DNA from: Hydractinia symbiolongicarpus
Lineage: Eukaryota; Cnidaria; Hydrozoa; Anthoathecata; Hydractiniidae
Direction of reading: 5' to 3'
DNA: 64,000 nucleotides
Assembly: GCF_029227915.1 (NCBI RefSeq)
Contig: NC_079882.1
Location: 23,875,001 to 23,939,000 of the forward strand
In this document: positions 38,868-51,300 of the stretch, piece by piece
Layout: every line of letters starts with the position of its first letter
How positions within the stretch are numbered: the first letter of the stretch is position 1
Translations under genes and position numbers: made by a program
The notes under the pieces: generated by a model
Told to the model about the DNA's origin: nothing
Databases searched by the model: none
Seen by the model: the letters and a program-made list of their open reading frames with translations, nothing else

Positions 38868-39446
38868 ATGGCGAGAGTTGAACGGAAGATCGATGGTTGT
38901 ATGGCAATGCATCTGTTTGAATACAAGCCTAATGAGAATTCGGTATATATGAAAGAATTCTTATGTGATTGTGATAACTGTTTAAATTTAGAGTTTGATG
39001 CATGTTTGAGAGTAGATGGTCCTGATGAGAGTCAAATGGATGAAGTTGAGGAATCCGTAGAAAACGATGATGACTGTTACCTGGATGAAGAACAAGATCG
39101 TGGTCAACACATTTTTGAATTTGTTTCGATTCCATGCTTTATTGCCGTAATCTCATTCAACTCCTGTGAGCCAATTTATTTTATTAAAGTGATTGAAAAA
39201 GGAGTTGCAACCGATGTAATGAGGGATCGTTACGGACACTCCATTAATTCTGGCGAGTGTTTCTTGAGAGGAAACTATCTGAAGCCTGACAGGTCTCGCA
39301 ATATGGCTTTGAAAAGATTCAGCATAGTTCCTGGAGATGTTTTTTGTGATCCTGTTGAAGTGTTTGAAGCTTTCGTTGATATTGATCATGACAGCCTTTG
39401 TATGCCAAAGGATATCTATGCGGAACTTGTTTTAAGAGCATCGTAA
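38868..39446 (+). CDS. Unrecognised acidic 192-aa ORF, intronless
   Basis: An intact ATG-to-TAA ORF of 192 codons with no signal peptide and no membrane helix. It has a CDCDNC cysteine cluster near residues 43-48, a long acidic stretch (about 60-85), then a folded-looking half with IPCFIAVISFNS, PIYFIKVIEKGV, a YGH-INSGECFLRGNYLKP segment and FSIVPGDVFCDPVEVFEAFV. The hydrophobic/aromatic pattern of the second half resembles a small beta-barrel (SH3/chromo/BAH-like) module; this is inference. Being isolated and intronless among multi-exon genes, it may be a retrocopy or the last exon or ORF of a transposon protein. I do not recognise the family. Confidence 0.45.
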   Translation: MARVERKIDGCMAMHLFEYKPNENSVYMKEFLCDCDNCLNLEFDACLRVDGPDESQMDEVEESVENDDDCYLDEEQDRGQHIFEFVSIPCFIAVISFNSCEPIYFIKVIEKGVATDVMRDRYGHSINSGECFLRGNYLKPDRSRNMALKRFSIVPGDVFCDPVEVFEAFVDIDHDSLCMPKDIYAELVLRAS

Positions 39447-41492
39447 ATTTTTACAATTTTGCCTTGGACTAAGTTAATCTCAAATTACTCTTAAATAAGT
39501 CATAAAGAGAATACTATACTAAACATTTGCACACCCTATATCGAATTTGAATATTGAATCGTATAACTGATTCTTATTATTTCATTGAAATTATCTACGT
39601 CCTGTTTTTCGCTTCTAGTGTAGGATATTGAACCTAGATTTTATGAATTTTAAAGACCAATAACATCATAATTCACTCTTTTAAACGAAAATTTATCATT
39701 GTAAATAAGTATTATATGTTCCTAATTATTATTTATCCAAATTTCTAAATTGTTATTTAATGAAAATTTTAAAGTTATAATTCACCAAAAATTATTTATT
39801 CAAAGACCACATTTATCTCGAAGTACTCATTAATTCTGTTGTCAACTTTGATTTGAATGAAGAAAGCATAGTCAGACAATTTATTCTGCCAAATTTTCAA
39901 ATCGCTATAATGTTTTAAGAGTGATTATTGCATGTTTTCGAAAAAGTTAGGCTTGTGACTAAATCGCTCATTACTTACTCATTTCTGAATAAATTTTACT
40001 CATCACAGGTTTTACTGGTTTCCAAGATGTCAAAGATGCTTTAAAAATACAATTTTACTATTTTTTCGATAAAATGAGTAAATCACGAGCAAAAACTCAA
40101 AATGACCAATATTATCGCGACACACTCCTAATTTTCAAAATTGACCTTGTAGGACCAATAGTATCTCTACAAACTCCAACCCAGTGAGTTTTCTTGATCT
40201 AATAACGGTTATAACCAAAGTTATTAAATATTTTGTGATTTTGCTATTTTTCATTTTACAACTTTTTCGCACAGTCAAGAAAAAACACGTCCTATAAACT
40301 AGCTATTTTTGAAAGATTTCTGCAATAAGTTAGTAAACACACTGCAACATGGGTCGTCACACTTCATCTATTAAACTTCGAACTAAATCGCAAGAGGTCG
40401 CAATTTCTTGGTAGAAGTGCACTATTGACCAGTAAACTGTCAAAAATTTTATCAGCCAAAGTGTTTAAGTATCTTTTCGACAAATTGGTAATCAAACTCG
40501 TTGCTGCATCAAACGTTCTGGCAGTAACTACATTTGCGTTCTTTTGTTAATTGCATTTTTACTTCTTAATGATGGAGTATGTTTAAAACTTCGATGAAAA
40601 AATTACCAATTGAATTTTAGTCAAAATGCGGTTTGATCTCATCGCCAGCGATTCTTCTATTGGACCATAGCTACGTTTACATAATCTGTCAACAACTAAC
40701 AATACATGATACTGCGTTCAGCTCAATAACAACATGAGGAATTTTGTCCTTAATTGCATTTGGTAAGACAGACTGTAACAAATGCATCATAATGGGGCAG
40801 CAGGTAGCTGTAAATAAAACTTTTCACGCGACAATATATCCCTTGAAATGGTGAACCCGTTAGACATTCATGTTGAATGATGGTCATACAACAAAATGAG
40901 CATGTTCATTGTATGGCGTCCATGCAGCAACAAAAATCGCTTCATTCGTTTGCCTCAGTCGCGCAACGTTTTGTGCAACATTTTGCCTTTTCGAATGCCA
41001 AATCGAATGTAAAATATAATATTAGTATCAAAACATCAAATCAATGTTGTGCAAAAATTTAGGATCCTTTTTTCAAATGTTGCATCGAATGTTGCCTTCG
41101 TTTGACCAGCGCTTTAGACGACTTTCAGTGTGCTGTTTTCTATGCTATTGTACTGTTAAATCCCTTGAACCAATTTAAGTTTGTTGTCCAACCGTGACAA
41201 AATTGTATGGTTACCTGGTTTCGTTTCCTCTTGATTTTAGCATTTTGGTTAATAAAAAACGGAAAAAAAAACACTTTGTACAAAAATAACAGGAAGTACC
41301 AACAACGAATTTGAACCATATTCGTAATCAAATTTCTTCATAAAATTTCTCATTAACATATAACAAATTGGATAGCGCGGTTATCTTTTGCAGCGATAGC
41401 AAAGTTACTGATAAAATAGATTGCAAAAGGATATCCACACAAGGTATAAGTGGAAAAAACAACATTCGGATGGTATAAAAAAAATCAAAGCG
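39447..41492. other. Gene-less interval
   Basis: No exon is supported. A 61-codon ORF (40877-41062) is uninformative. The final 60 bp before 41493 contain GGTATAAG and GGTATAAAA, possible TATA boxes for the next gene. Confidence 0.5.
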
Positions 41493-41876
41493 ATGAGAAT
41501 ATTACTGTTCTTGAATGGATTCGTCTATTTTCTTATTTGTTTACTAAACACGAATCATGTGACTAGTCTCCAGTTCACAAGGTGTGTGAAAAAGTGTAGA
41601 ACGAATTTCGATGTTTGTTCTATAGAATCTCTGAACAGCGTTGATAGTATTAAGTCGTTCTATAAATGCAAGAAATATAAATGCACGTGTTGGCTTGAAT
41701 GCAGTGCAGATTGCTGGAAGAAGTGCAAAGGGAGACTTGTAAGTTGTTTCCTCAGTGGAAAAAGCTTGGCAGATACAATTCGTTGCTATGACAGAAAAAG
41801 TAGACATTGTGCAAGAAAATGTTGGGTAGAGCAATGTCAATCAAGTTTTGGTGATACATATGAAAATAACATTTAA
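41493..41876 (+). CDS. Secreted twin six-cysteine protein, member 1
   Basis: 127 residues in one exon. The ATG at 41493 is chosen because it begins a signal peptide directly (MRILLFLNGF..., cleavage near residue 25); an upstream in-frame ATG at 41421 would bury it. The mature protein carries two units of C-x3-C-x6-C-x(12-16)-C-x(6-7)-C-x3-C: unit 1 has a 16-residue gap, unit 2 exactly 12. This member has an extra Cys inside unit 1 (KCTC) and another just after unit 2 (WVEQC), and only three residues between units. It is Lys/Arg rich. AATAAA lies at 41912-41917. It is the first of four same-strand paralogues (44341, 47963, 55675). The function is unknown; its size, charge and disulfide density suggest an extracellular defence or venom-type peptide, but that is only inference. 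Confidence 0.85.
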   Translation: MRILLFLNGFVYFLICLLNTNHVTSLQFTRCVKKCRTNFDVCSIESLNSVDSIKSFYKCKKYKCTCWLECSADCWKKCKGRLVSCFLSGKSLADTIRCYDRKSRHCARKCWVEQCQSSFGDTYENNI

Positions 41877-41999
41877 CTTCTGTACAACGATTCGTCAGGG
41901 CAACATCTAGAAATAAATGAATATTTGAATGAATGAATTTACGCTGTTTTTGGAGATCAATAACTTACTTCACTGTATTCAGATTGGCTGGATACAAAA

Positions 42000-42295
42000 A
42001 AGGTTGACTGAAAATTGTTGCTAAAAGTAGCTACAAGGAGAATTTTTTTGTAACATTTTTTTTTTTTTGCTAGTTTTATTTTTAGTTTCTTGCAACGTTA
42101 ATTTTGTTACCAGTAACAAGATACGAAATCAAATTGATTTGACTTTGAATCTTGTTACTGCCAAAAAGATTAATGTTGAAGAGACAAAACAATGTTGCGA
42201 GCAACTAAAAGCTGCACTGTCGACAAGGTAACATTTTTGGGCGAAAGTAATTAACGTAAATTTGCTATTATCGCCTGAAAAAGTTAGCATAAATT
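42000..42295. mobile_element. Diverged copy 2 of the foldback MITE
   Basis: Shares AATGTTGCGAGCAAC, the AAATCAAATTGATTTGA core, and the GTTACT...ATCGCCTGAAAA end with the 35391-35832 element. The terminal repeats are eroded. Confidence 0.6.
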
Positions 42296-43192
42296 ATAAG
42301 TGATTCTAAGACAACTTATTTTGACTTAGAGATTTTTTTCGGAATGGAAAATAAACTGAAAGCGGAAATACATGATTGTGTCACATCCGCTTCCCCATGT
42401 AACCAGAAGGTGAAAATTAGAATAAAGAGGTTTCCTTTACATGTACGCACTAAATTAGATGGTAAAAGGATGAGAATTTCGCGAAGTCTTGCTTTTTCTT
42501 TTTTTAAAAACTATCCACACTGCTCTTCTCTGTTGATTCGACTAGCACTTGCATGATAAACATGCGAATTTAAGCTTCATCAATCCGAGAGAAAGCCAAA
42601 TAAATTGAGAAAATAATCATCAAATTCCTTGTCATTTGTCGAAATTCCCCAAATTTAATTTTTGCGAAATATTGAAACTTGCTAACAAAAGTAAGCTTGT
42701 GTCATCTCTTCATTTTTTTTAAACAGTGCTTATTTGTAGCAAGTAATTGTTGTCAACTGTCCATTTTTTCAATCAAATCAAAATATCTTGCGACATGTTG
42801 TGGCATGGAGAATTGATACTAAAATACCCTGTATGGATTATTATAAAGTTCATGTTGAGACAGTTTTTTAATACTTTGCATAGCAGATGTATCTTTAATT
42901 AGTTTTTATTTATGTTAATATAAAATTACATTGTAACTCTTTCTTCGCAGCACGCATCGTTTCAATGTTAGTTTGGTTGATTGATTGTGTGATTAATTAT
43001 TTTTTTTTGTCAGGTTCGGAAAGAATGTTTCTGGAAACAAAAACACATAAAGCAAAATACTCCCGACTAGACTGGCTTAGACAGGACAGACATTCGGATA
43101 TAAGTACATTGCAGTTGGTTTCGTGTAAAACAATGCAGAAAAAAGTTCATTTTTTGCAACGAATAGCAAAACTTAAACAAACTTTTTTGCGT

Positions 43193-43442
43193 ACCGTAAA
43201 TGATCGATTAAGCCACTGGGGTTTTATTCGTCTAAATGGGTTTTGAGGGAGGGGGGCTTATTCGAGAGAGGGGGGGGGGGGGGGGGAATGGGAGGGGGCT
43301 TATAAAATTATGCGAAAATCTAGTGTGCTAAGAAATAAAAACAACATATCTTTCTGAAAGTATAATAAAAACAAACACTAATCGACCTCAACATCACTAT
43401 CGCCTTCTTTGGGAGTGGGGGCTTCATCGATTATTTACGGTA
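43193..43442. mobile_element. MITE with TACCGTAAAT ends and G-run
   Basis: The inverted ends TACCGTAAATGATCGATTAAGCC and TACCGTAAATAATCGATGAAGCC bound 250 bp. The interior has GGGGGGCTTATTCGAGAG-type sub-repeats and a G-run of about 16 at 43271-43286. Confidence 0.7.
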
Positions 43443-44340
43443 TGTGTGAACACTTTACATCGGGAAATATTATGTGTTAGAAATCCTAAGATTTTTGAAA
43501 AAAAATATTATTTCCTTCTTTTAACTCAAATAGAACCCGATAGAAACTAAAAAGGGTTTTTTATTGCGTTCTTGTGAAGAAAAAAAAGAGAAGAAGAAAT
43601 TTAGTGACCGTCAAAAAAGAGGAAATCGAGTTTTTAGTTTGTAAAAGCGAGACAAGGAAGGTATGTTGGTTCGATATACAAAGAATGATATGATTAATAT
43701 TTCCTATTAATTTTTCAATTTTTTTACAATTTTTTGCTTAAGATAATTCCTATTGGCATTGTTAACAACAAAGATCTTGTGAATAGAGTCCAGGTGCTTA
43801 TGAAATTAATAATCTATTATATCAAATCTCATGCCTAGGCAAAAAGACCGGTCTCTTAATAACTCAGCCGTAGTCCATGATCTTTCACTTTGGAAACGAA
43901 CAAATGTGTATTTGTGCCTATTTTTGCAAAACAAATTGAAAATTAAATATATTGGACATTGAACATTAAAGCTCTCCGTTAAGTTTGAACTAAAGCTCTG
44001 TTTGGGATTAGTTAGAGCTTGCGAAATGACATGACTCGACTCTCCCCACTGCATGTTGCTTTAAACGCTATTAAGCAAGAATGAATTATCTCATCAAACG
44101 TTCTTCATAAACGCGATTACCTGTTTTGGATTTAATCCGTGATACATTTTTGTTACTATGACAACATAATTTCCCTTAATTATGATTCGTGAATAAGCAA
44201 AAAAATATATATACCATATAATCAATTATATTGATGATTTATAATTGGCTCGCTTATTCAGATTAAACTTATAACTAAAAGACGTTTGTATAAATTTAAG
44301 GCGTTGATTTTGAGATAATAAACGGCACGTATAGATCAAA

Positions 44341-44706
44341 ATGAACTATATCTACATCTTGCAAGGACTTTTGGTCCTGATAATATGCAACAGAGCAGTT
44401 GGAAAGCCAAGTAAAAGATGTTCATTTATATGTGAAACAGAATTTGAACAGTGTGTAGCGACATTGCATACTATAGAAGATGTGAGCACATGTGCAAGCT
44501 CCAAATTTTCTTGCGCTTCAGATTGTGAACAAAACGAAACCATTCTCGCCCAAAGAGCTCGCGCACAATGTTGGATACGATGCAAAGTAACTATTGCCGA
44601 ATGTTTTGGTGATAATAAGAAGTTGAAAGAAGTGCGAGAATGCGTTCAGAAGAAAAGTAGGGCGTGTGCTCAGAAATGTATGATTAAAAATAACGCCAAG
44701 GCGTAA
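44341..44706 (+). CDS. Secreted twin six-cysteine protein, member 2
   Basis: 121 residues in a single exon. The signal peptide is residues 1-21 (MNYIYILQGLLVLIICNRAVG). The two units follow the family spacing exactly: C-x3-C-x6-C-x12-C-x6-C-x3-C and C-x3-C-x6-C-x12-C-x7-C-x3-C. This is the most diverged member: the linker between units is 14 residues with an N-E-T sequon, and it lacks the CWKKC of the others (CWIRC instead). A TATA-like TATAAATT about 50 nt upstream fits a short 5'UTR. There are no introns. The conserved second-unit motif KKSRAC-AQKC matches RQSRTC-ARKC in member 3. Function unknown. Confidence 0.85.
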   Translation: MNYIYILQGLLVLIICNRAVGKPSKRCSFICETEFEQCVATLHTIEDVSTCASSKFSCASDCEQNETILAQRARAQCWIRCKVTIAECFGDNKKLKEVRECVQKKSRACAQKCMIKNNAKA

Positions 44707-45288
44707 AAAAAGAACAAATGAAGGAAACAAGAAACTTAAGCATGAAAGGTAACTATATCGCAGCAAGTGTTGGTGTACATATTCGTGCGTTTTTTCGCGT
44801 CTTATGATAATCAGCTGCCAACAAAAAATTAGAGACAACAAAATTTCATACTTAGTACGGAGGAGTGAAGAGAATGACGGAAGTTTTTTGCCTTACATAA
44901 GACTATTAGCGTAAAGAGATAAAAGGTTTTAATCTTATTTTAAGGTATATAGATTTTTGATAAAGAAAATTTTATCCATCTACTATGATCTGTTGTGTGT
45001 TTTAATGAGTCTTCCCTGTAGGGATTATTTGACAAACATGTTGTGTCAAAGAGAGAATAACTTTATTTTCTGACCAACTCTGTTTCCAGTCTACATCGCG
45101 AAAATTCAGTTGAAAAAAGGGATAAATATTCATCCCATAATACACTACGGCGGAATGAATCAAATATACATGATTTATTCTTTATGACACATAATAAGAT
45201 ACTTTTCAGCCTTTCGCAATCTAATGTGTGCCAACTTGTCAATTAAACTAAAGGAAAATTTTCATATCACATTTTGAGATTTATAACC

Positions 45289-45350
45289 TCGTTCCCAGGG
45301 CTTTTGTCTCTCATCAGCGCTGCGCTTTCGCCGTCTGATATGAGTTGAGC
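45289..45350. mobile_element. Truncated third AACCTCGT MITE
   Basis: Begins TAACCTCGTTCCCAGGGC, matching the left end of the two MITEs in Grl2. No opposite terminal repeat follows. The 3' boundary given is approximate. Confidence 0.45.
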
Positions 45351-46717
45351 TTTTTATTTCTTAACAAAGAAAGCTAAGTAGAGAGTTGGGTTGACCTGCA
45401 TACTAGACTTTATTTAAAGCACAGTCATAACATGTGTCGAATGGAGACAGATGGGAAGTGGTTGCTTCCCTATTTTTTGCTAGCTAATGATTTTTGAAAC
45501 GGTGTATTTCAAAGTTAAAAGTGTCATGTTAGGGACCTTAAAACGTTTTTTAAGCAACTATTTTTCTTCGTCGCTCAAACTTTCGTAACCCACACATCAA
45601 AGCTTCACTCCTGTAAAAAACAAGTTGGTTTCATTTATACGGGCTTTAAAAGTTGTTTTGAATTTATTTATGTTTTGGAAAGATTTTTATTTATTTCGGA
45701 GGCCTTGAAAGTTTAGTTAATTAGGCGGAATTATGACATCATCGATTAGATGCTGAGAAACAATTGCTGGCATAAAGGATAATCAGGGTAACTAAGAATT
45801 AACATTTATGTAAATATGTTCGAAATATCAAACTGCATAGGTTAAAACAAATCTCATCACCACATACCTTTATAAACACTTAAAATAACACCTTATTTAT
45901 TTTAAACGCTTGACATTATGCATTAATTAGCATAATTATTAGGACTTCTAAGGCAAAAAACAATCAAGATTTCCCAAAAAGATTTATTACCAACTTTTTT
46001 TCAAGCTCTTTCATATAAATCTAACCTGTTATTTCGCGGAAGGTAGGTACGCTTTAATTCTCTGCACTCTAACTCTGTATATATATTTCAAAATTTTCCG
46101 ATTGTGACGCCACAATTTGCAAAAACTCATGTTGCATCACTCTGTAGCGAGACAAACTGAATCGTTCGGTTTGGTGTTCAAAAATAGAATTACATTTTCC
46201 ACTTCAATTAGCAACTTTAATCAATTATAAAAAGCAAGATTAGTATCATAATTTAGATTGCCGAAAATCTGCAGCATTTAGTTATCATAAGGTATATCCG
46301 CTTAGTTACCAAACTGTTTTCGCCGTTCAAAATTACGCATGTAAGTAGTGTTAACTTTTAAATACGGTATTTACTCTATTATGCCTGCCTCTCTAATATT
46401 TCTGTCGCTCTGGTAAACTCGCCTTTTTAGCATAGGTTGAAAAAAAACTTCCTCCTTTCCAATTTCCAATTTCTCTTTTTTTTACTGTACCTTTGTCTAT
46501 TTTCACCATGGAGCAGTGTGAATGCATGAACCCTGACCCTACTCCTTTAACGAGAAAGTTGTAGAAATTGCGTTTTTTATTGTTGCACAACAAATTTATT
46601 CTAAAACTCTTTGTGTTTTTATGATTTTTTGATTCTGTGTCCTAAAACTTGTTGAATTTCTTTCACTTGACATGCGCTAATCTGATCTTCATGCTTTAAA
46701 AAAACTAATCCCCCTTC

Positions 46718-46805
46718 TCTAATGTTCCCGCCTTCTCTAATGTTCCCGCCTCTCTACTGTTCCCGCCTCTCTACTGTTCCGCCTCTCTAATAAACCCGCC
46801 TTTAT
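46718..46805. repeat. Tandem array of a 17-18-bp unit
   Basis: Five units of the form TCTCTAATGTTCCCGCC (variants CTACTG, AATAAA). A looser related stretch (GCCTGCCTCTCTAATA) occurs at about 46384-46400, next to AAATACGGTATTTACT, so both may belong to one degenerate element. Confidence 0.75.
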
Positions 46806-47962
46806 TAGCGACGTTAAAACGCCAATCTCGAAACAGCAAAAATAGATTAAAACTAGTCCGTTGGAAAATCCACTTGATTTGCAAAGCAAAGCAATTGCGG
46901 GAATACATGTTAATGTAGTCATCAATGACCTGTAAATATTCCAAAAAAATCAAAAGTTTGTAAATTTGATCCTTTCATTGTGCAAAGATTAAAACGTTGA
47001 TTAAAATAATGTACAAAATCATATGCTTTCGACTAATCGTTAAGGAGATATTGAAAGAATTCCTGAATGGCTAATGGAAGAACATCCATTTTATAAGGAG
47101 GGAAAATAGACGGCGTTATGCTTTATGCCGTCTCAATTACATGTCCCAAATTTTATACCCGTTCATCAGGTAGAGTTTAAATCATGTGCTTTTATTTAAG
47201 TGAATGCGTTGTTTAAAGGTTTTATCTATTGGCTCCAATACGGATTGATTGAAAATTAGTATCAATTCTGTTTGTTGGGTGATCCCTAGTTACCAAAACA
47301 GAAGATGGCTTAATTAATGGCTTTTCCATTCGTTACCAAGTTATCTAGCATCAAACTTATGAGTGCAACTCTATTGACGCCAGTCTAATGCATACACGCT
47401 GTGCCTTAACTTCAATAAAGTTAGAATGAGGAATGAACACATCTACTTTGCCTAACTAACTAGCTTTGCCTTGGCTAAACATATTTTTTAACCCAAAGTA
47501 ATCACTTGAGCTGGTTGATCGAAATATTCGGAGCATACATGGAACTTATAATGGACGTCACCAAACACATGTCTTGTCTCATTAACAACACCGTTTTTAA
47601 GTAGATTTGTACGTTATTCAAGAAGTCAGGTTAGCAAGACGAACAAAATATTATTGATTTAGACCATAGCTCAAAAAGCGAAGAGGTTGTATGGAAATTT
47701 CAAGTGGGTCCTCTCATGCTAATTTCTCATACGTAGTTTCTCATACGTAGTTTCTCATATACGTAAACATGAGATATATTTCTTGATATCTATTTAGCGA
47801 TCACGATGAGTGACAAGCTGGAGTATGTATCTTCTAAATGGACCGCCTTTTTAAACATAAACATATTAAGTATGGCGATAACTGTTTAGAAAAGCTATTG
47901 CTTTTCTAGACACAATAAAAGCTTCTTCGACAATCAAACTAGCAAGATCAAACAAACAAAGA

Positions 47963-48307
47963 ATGGAAATAACTTGTGTCGTGGCTTTAGTTGTACTAAT
48001 TTTACAGTTTAGCAGCCATGGAACATCTAAACTTTCATGCCGAAGGAAATGCAACGTGAATTTTGATATGTGTCTTTCGTCGCCTGCAGTTGACGAAGGT
48101 TTAACGTTGTTTATGAATTGTGCTCAGGTTAAAGTGACGTGTTCTAAAGAATGCCTTGATCCAAATCAAAAATGTTGGAAGAAATGTAAGAAGAAAGTGG
48201 ACTTGTGTTTTCAACAAAGCAAGAAAATTAAAGTCGTGACAAAGTGTGTAAACAGACAAAGTAGAACATGCGCCAGGAAATGTGTTAAAAAAGCCGTTAA
48301 TATGTAA
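47963..48307 (+). CDS. Secreted twin six-cysteine protein, member 3
   Basis: 114 residues in one exon. The signal peptide is about residues 1-22. The mature protein has 12 cysteines only, in two units separated by LDPNQK: C-x3-C-x6-C-x15-C-x6-C-x3-C then C-x3-C-x6-C-x12-C-x7-C-x3-C. It is strongly basic (CWKKC-KKK, CARKC-VKK). Cys spacings of 4 and 11 in the first half and their mirror image in the second put the three cysteines of each half on one helical face. This suggests an antiparallel helical hairpin stapled C1-C6, C2-C5, C3-C4 (inference). Member 4 is the closest relative: the same six-residue linker type (x-DPNxx) and CWKKC. Function unknown. Confidence 0.87.
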   Translation: MEITCVVALVVLILQFSSHGTSKLSCRRKCNVNFDMCLSSPAVDEGLTLFMNCAQVKVTCSKECLDPNQKCWKKCKKKVDLCFQQSKKIKVVTKCVNRQSRTCARKCVKKAVNM

Positions 48308-51300
48308 CACGATTATAAACGATAAAAAATACAACTTTCATATTGCATTGAGAAAAAACGAAGTCAATAATACTTCTTCATGGTATTATGTTTAGAAAAT
48401 AGTGTATAACAAAGCAGACGAATTATAGAAACATAGTCAAAACGTACAAATAAGATGTAGCTGGATTAATGCCAAAATTATTTGAATATGTGTCACCTAT
48501 GAAATTGATGAGTATGCCTGCCAAATATTTGTGTGGTTAAAATTTCATTTGCTGGGACACGCAAATGTTTGTTGCATTTTTTTATTGTTCATAAATTGGT
48601 CAATGTGTGTTTATTAAAAGGAAAGTCTGCAGTGTGAAGTAATGTATATTTAATTAGTAATATACGACACAAGTACAAGCAGAAATGTTACATGAAGAAC
48701 GAACTATACATTTTATTTGTATTTTTAAATTATAACCCCTGTTGTAAATTCTGGTTGCACTTCCCCTTAATTGGCACTTCTGATAAAATATCTGAGATTT
48801 TACCCGCTGTCCTCCTAAGTCATGTATCTGTAAATACTATATATTAATGAAAACGATTGAATTTTAATTTAGCCTATTAATTTCGTGCTGCGTATGTCCT
48901 TAATTTAAATTATTTTTTTTCACGAAAAATACCGTTATATACAAAAGTAATTATATACGATGACGCATTCGGGTATGACTAGTATCTCCAGGAAGATCTC
49001 AATAGTTGCACAATCGAGCACCGAAATAACTATTCTTTTTTAGCATCCAGTGACCGGAAACGACTTGTGTGGCAAACAAGTAAGCTGAAGCAGTACAAAA
49101 GCTAGATGCGATAAAAGCGAACCAGTTCGATCCATGCAATTCTTTAAAACACTTTCTTTGATCCGATATTCTGCTTATTTGTATCTGAAATTGCTGCAGT
49201 CGCCTTTAACACAAATCTTTTTTTATTGGAAAAAAGTTACTGTACTAAAATTTAATTAAAAACTGTTTGTCATTTGCACGATTCAGAGTAGAACAGACAA
49301 TTTTGCTAGTTTTTGTATTGCAGATCAGTTGCTTATCTTTCCCTAGCAGTTAAAACATACGAAAATGCAACTTTTAATCATATGTTTTAATTTGAGCCAA
49401 TTAATTAGCGTTAGGCTAATAAAGAAAAAGAATGGAGGAATAAAAGGATGAAAGAAAAAGAGTTCCTTTTGTTTTCACGACATTTTCATTTGACACTTAA
49501 TTCTGGTCCTATTTTTGTGTGGTCAATAGTTTTTAAAATAATGCGATTTAAATTTTTATAAATGAAGAGTTCTTCAAACTTGCTACCCATCAAGTACATT
49601 CACAGCAGAACTGTTTTTAGTGTTTTTACGTGCATACCTGCAAGAAAAAGTAGAAGGCTGATGCACGAAGGATTCATTTGCTTTCAGTGGCTATTATGCA
49701 ACAGCTTAATAGGTTTAGTTTACAAGAAAAAATAAAGTTTGGAGTTTTAGCATAGATAGATTGAAGGAGAAATGACATTGTTTGTACCAAACTTAGCACA
49801 ATTTTTCCTACTCAAAAGCGTAAGAATTAAAACAAATTGCATGAGTGCATCACAGTTCTTTGAGAAATATTAGACAAAAATGAATTGCAGTTCTTTTTCT
49901 TTCTTTTTTTTTAAATTGACATTTTGCCTTATTAATCCGCGACCGGTGGACTAAAAACGTCGTCTTTTGCATACATAGACTGGGTAAGCAGGGTTTAGAA
50001 CTCATTAATCATTATATTACACCTGAATTACATAGCTACAATAACTCTCAGATGGCTAAAGCGGTTTTTCTCGTTGTATTTTAATTCCACAAATACAAAA
50101 TTTTCTTTCAAATTGAAATTTTTCACAGTTTTTTTTTGCGTGTTCTTGAAACACACTACATCAAATATAAAAAATGGTACATTTTCTAAAGCAGATGTTA
50201 CTTTTATTGTTAATCTTTATTTTAGCGAAAATTTCTCTGATTAATTCTGACTTTTAACCAGTCTATATTTAAAATTATTCTCCTGGGAGGGGTTTACTTT
50301 TAGCGTGTTAAAATAAACTGAAAAATTAAATATGGCGGCAAAGAAACGATATGTGCTCTGACCTCAAAGTTATGGTTGATGTTCTAAAAAACTGGTAGCT
50401 TTCAACGTTGGCCAGTGCTTTAGTAAAAACCCGGCCGACTATAAAAGCATAAATCTGTCCTCTTTACTTAGTGTTCAGCATGAGAATAGAGTTGATACCC
50501 TTAGATTATTGTCTAGTTGAACGATTGTTGTGAATAGTTTAAAGGGGCTACGAACCGGTTGAAATGCTCACATTCCGTATATCCCGCGCACATATAAAAA
50601 ATCCGGCAAACGCGTTTTGCGCAATAAACAGACTTTCCTCGCTGTTTCAATAATTTTTTTCGAAAAGTATTTTACAAAGAAATATTTCAGCAAGACTCAT
50701 TCTGAAATATCTATCGAGTCTGTAACTTACATACATGCTGGAAAAATTTTTGTTTTTCGCTGCCATCAACTTTCGTGTAAGTCACTAAAGTCGAAAACCA
50801 ACAGCCGTTGATGTGAACTTTAAATAAGTAGGATCTCCTTCGTCGGACCCTTGTTGATAGCATTACTAGTAAAAAACTAAACAGACTATCCTTGGTAAAT
50901 AATTCTAATAATCTAAAAAAACTTACAATTCCTTGCGAAATTTCTTTTCTGGTTTAAAGTATTTTTCGTTTCTATTACTTTTTTCTTGAAAAATGTTTTA
51001 AACTGGCTTACATGGTTTAAGTTTGGCTGTAGTTGTCAAAAACTGTCAAAGTCATCTGACCTACATAACCCTGACATATTGTTTTTCGTCTTATTATTTT
51101 TTAAACGGTGTTTTTTATTTTTTTTTATTTTCTTACGCGCGTTCATTGTTTGTTCGTTTGCCTACTTTGAGTAACATAACAGCCATATGGAAATTTATGG
51201 TTGGCGAAAGATTTGGAAATCTTTTCTGAGTTAAATACATATTGGCAAAGAAATAAAAAGATAGGGATAAATAACTAAACAAAATGGAATAAAAAAGTGA

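Larger units (their letters stand above)
41877..44340. other. Intergenic interval between cysteine-rich members 1 and 2
   Basis: Holds a diverged foldback MITE (about 42000-42295) and a TACCGTAAAT MITE with a G-run (43193-43442). ORFs at 42344-42556 and 42965-43246 have no recognisable content; the second runs into the MITE. A TATA-like TATAAATT at about 44290 precedes member 2. Confidence 0.5.
44707..47962. other. Intergenic interval between cysteine-rich members 2 and 3
   Basis: No exon is supported. It contains a truncated AACCTCGTTCCCAGGG MITE end (45289-45305) and a short tandem array (46718-46805). A few dozen bases around 46845 weakly resemble the 27.6-kb repeat. Confidence 0.5.

Noticed and set aside
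41421-41492. Upstream in-frame ATG of cysteine-rich member 1
   Set aside because: It would put 24 charged residues before the signal peptide and overlaps the likely TATA/5'UTR region; the other members start directly at the signal peptide.
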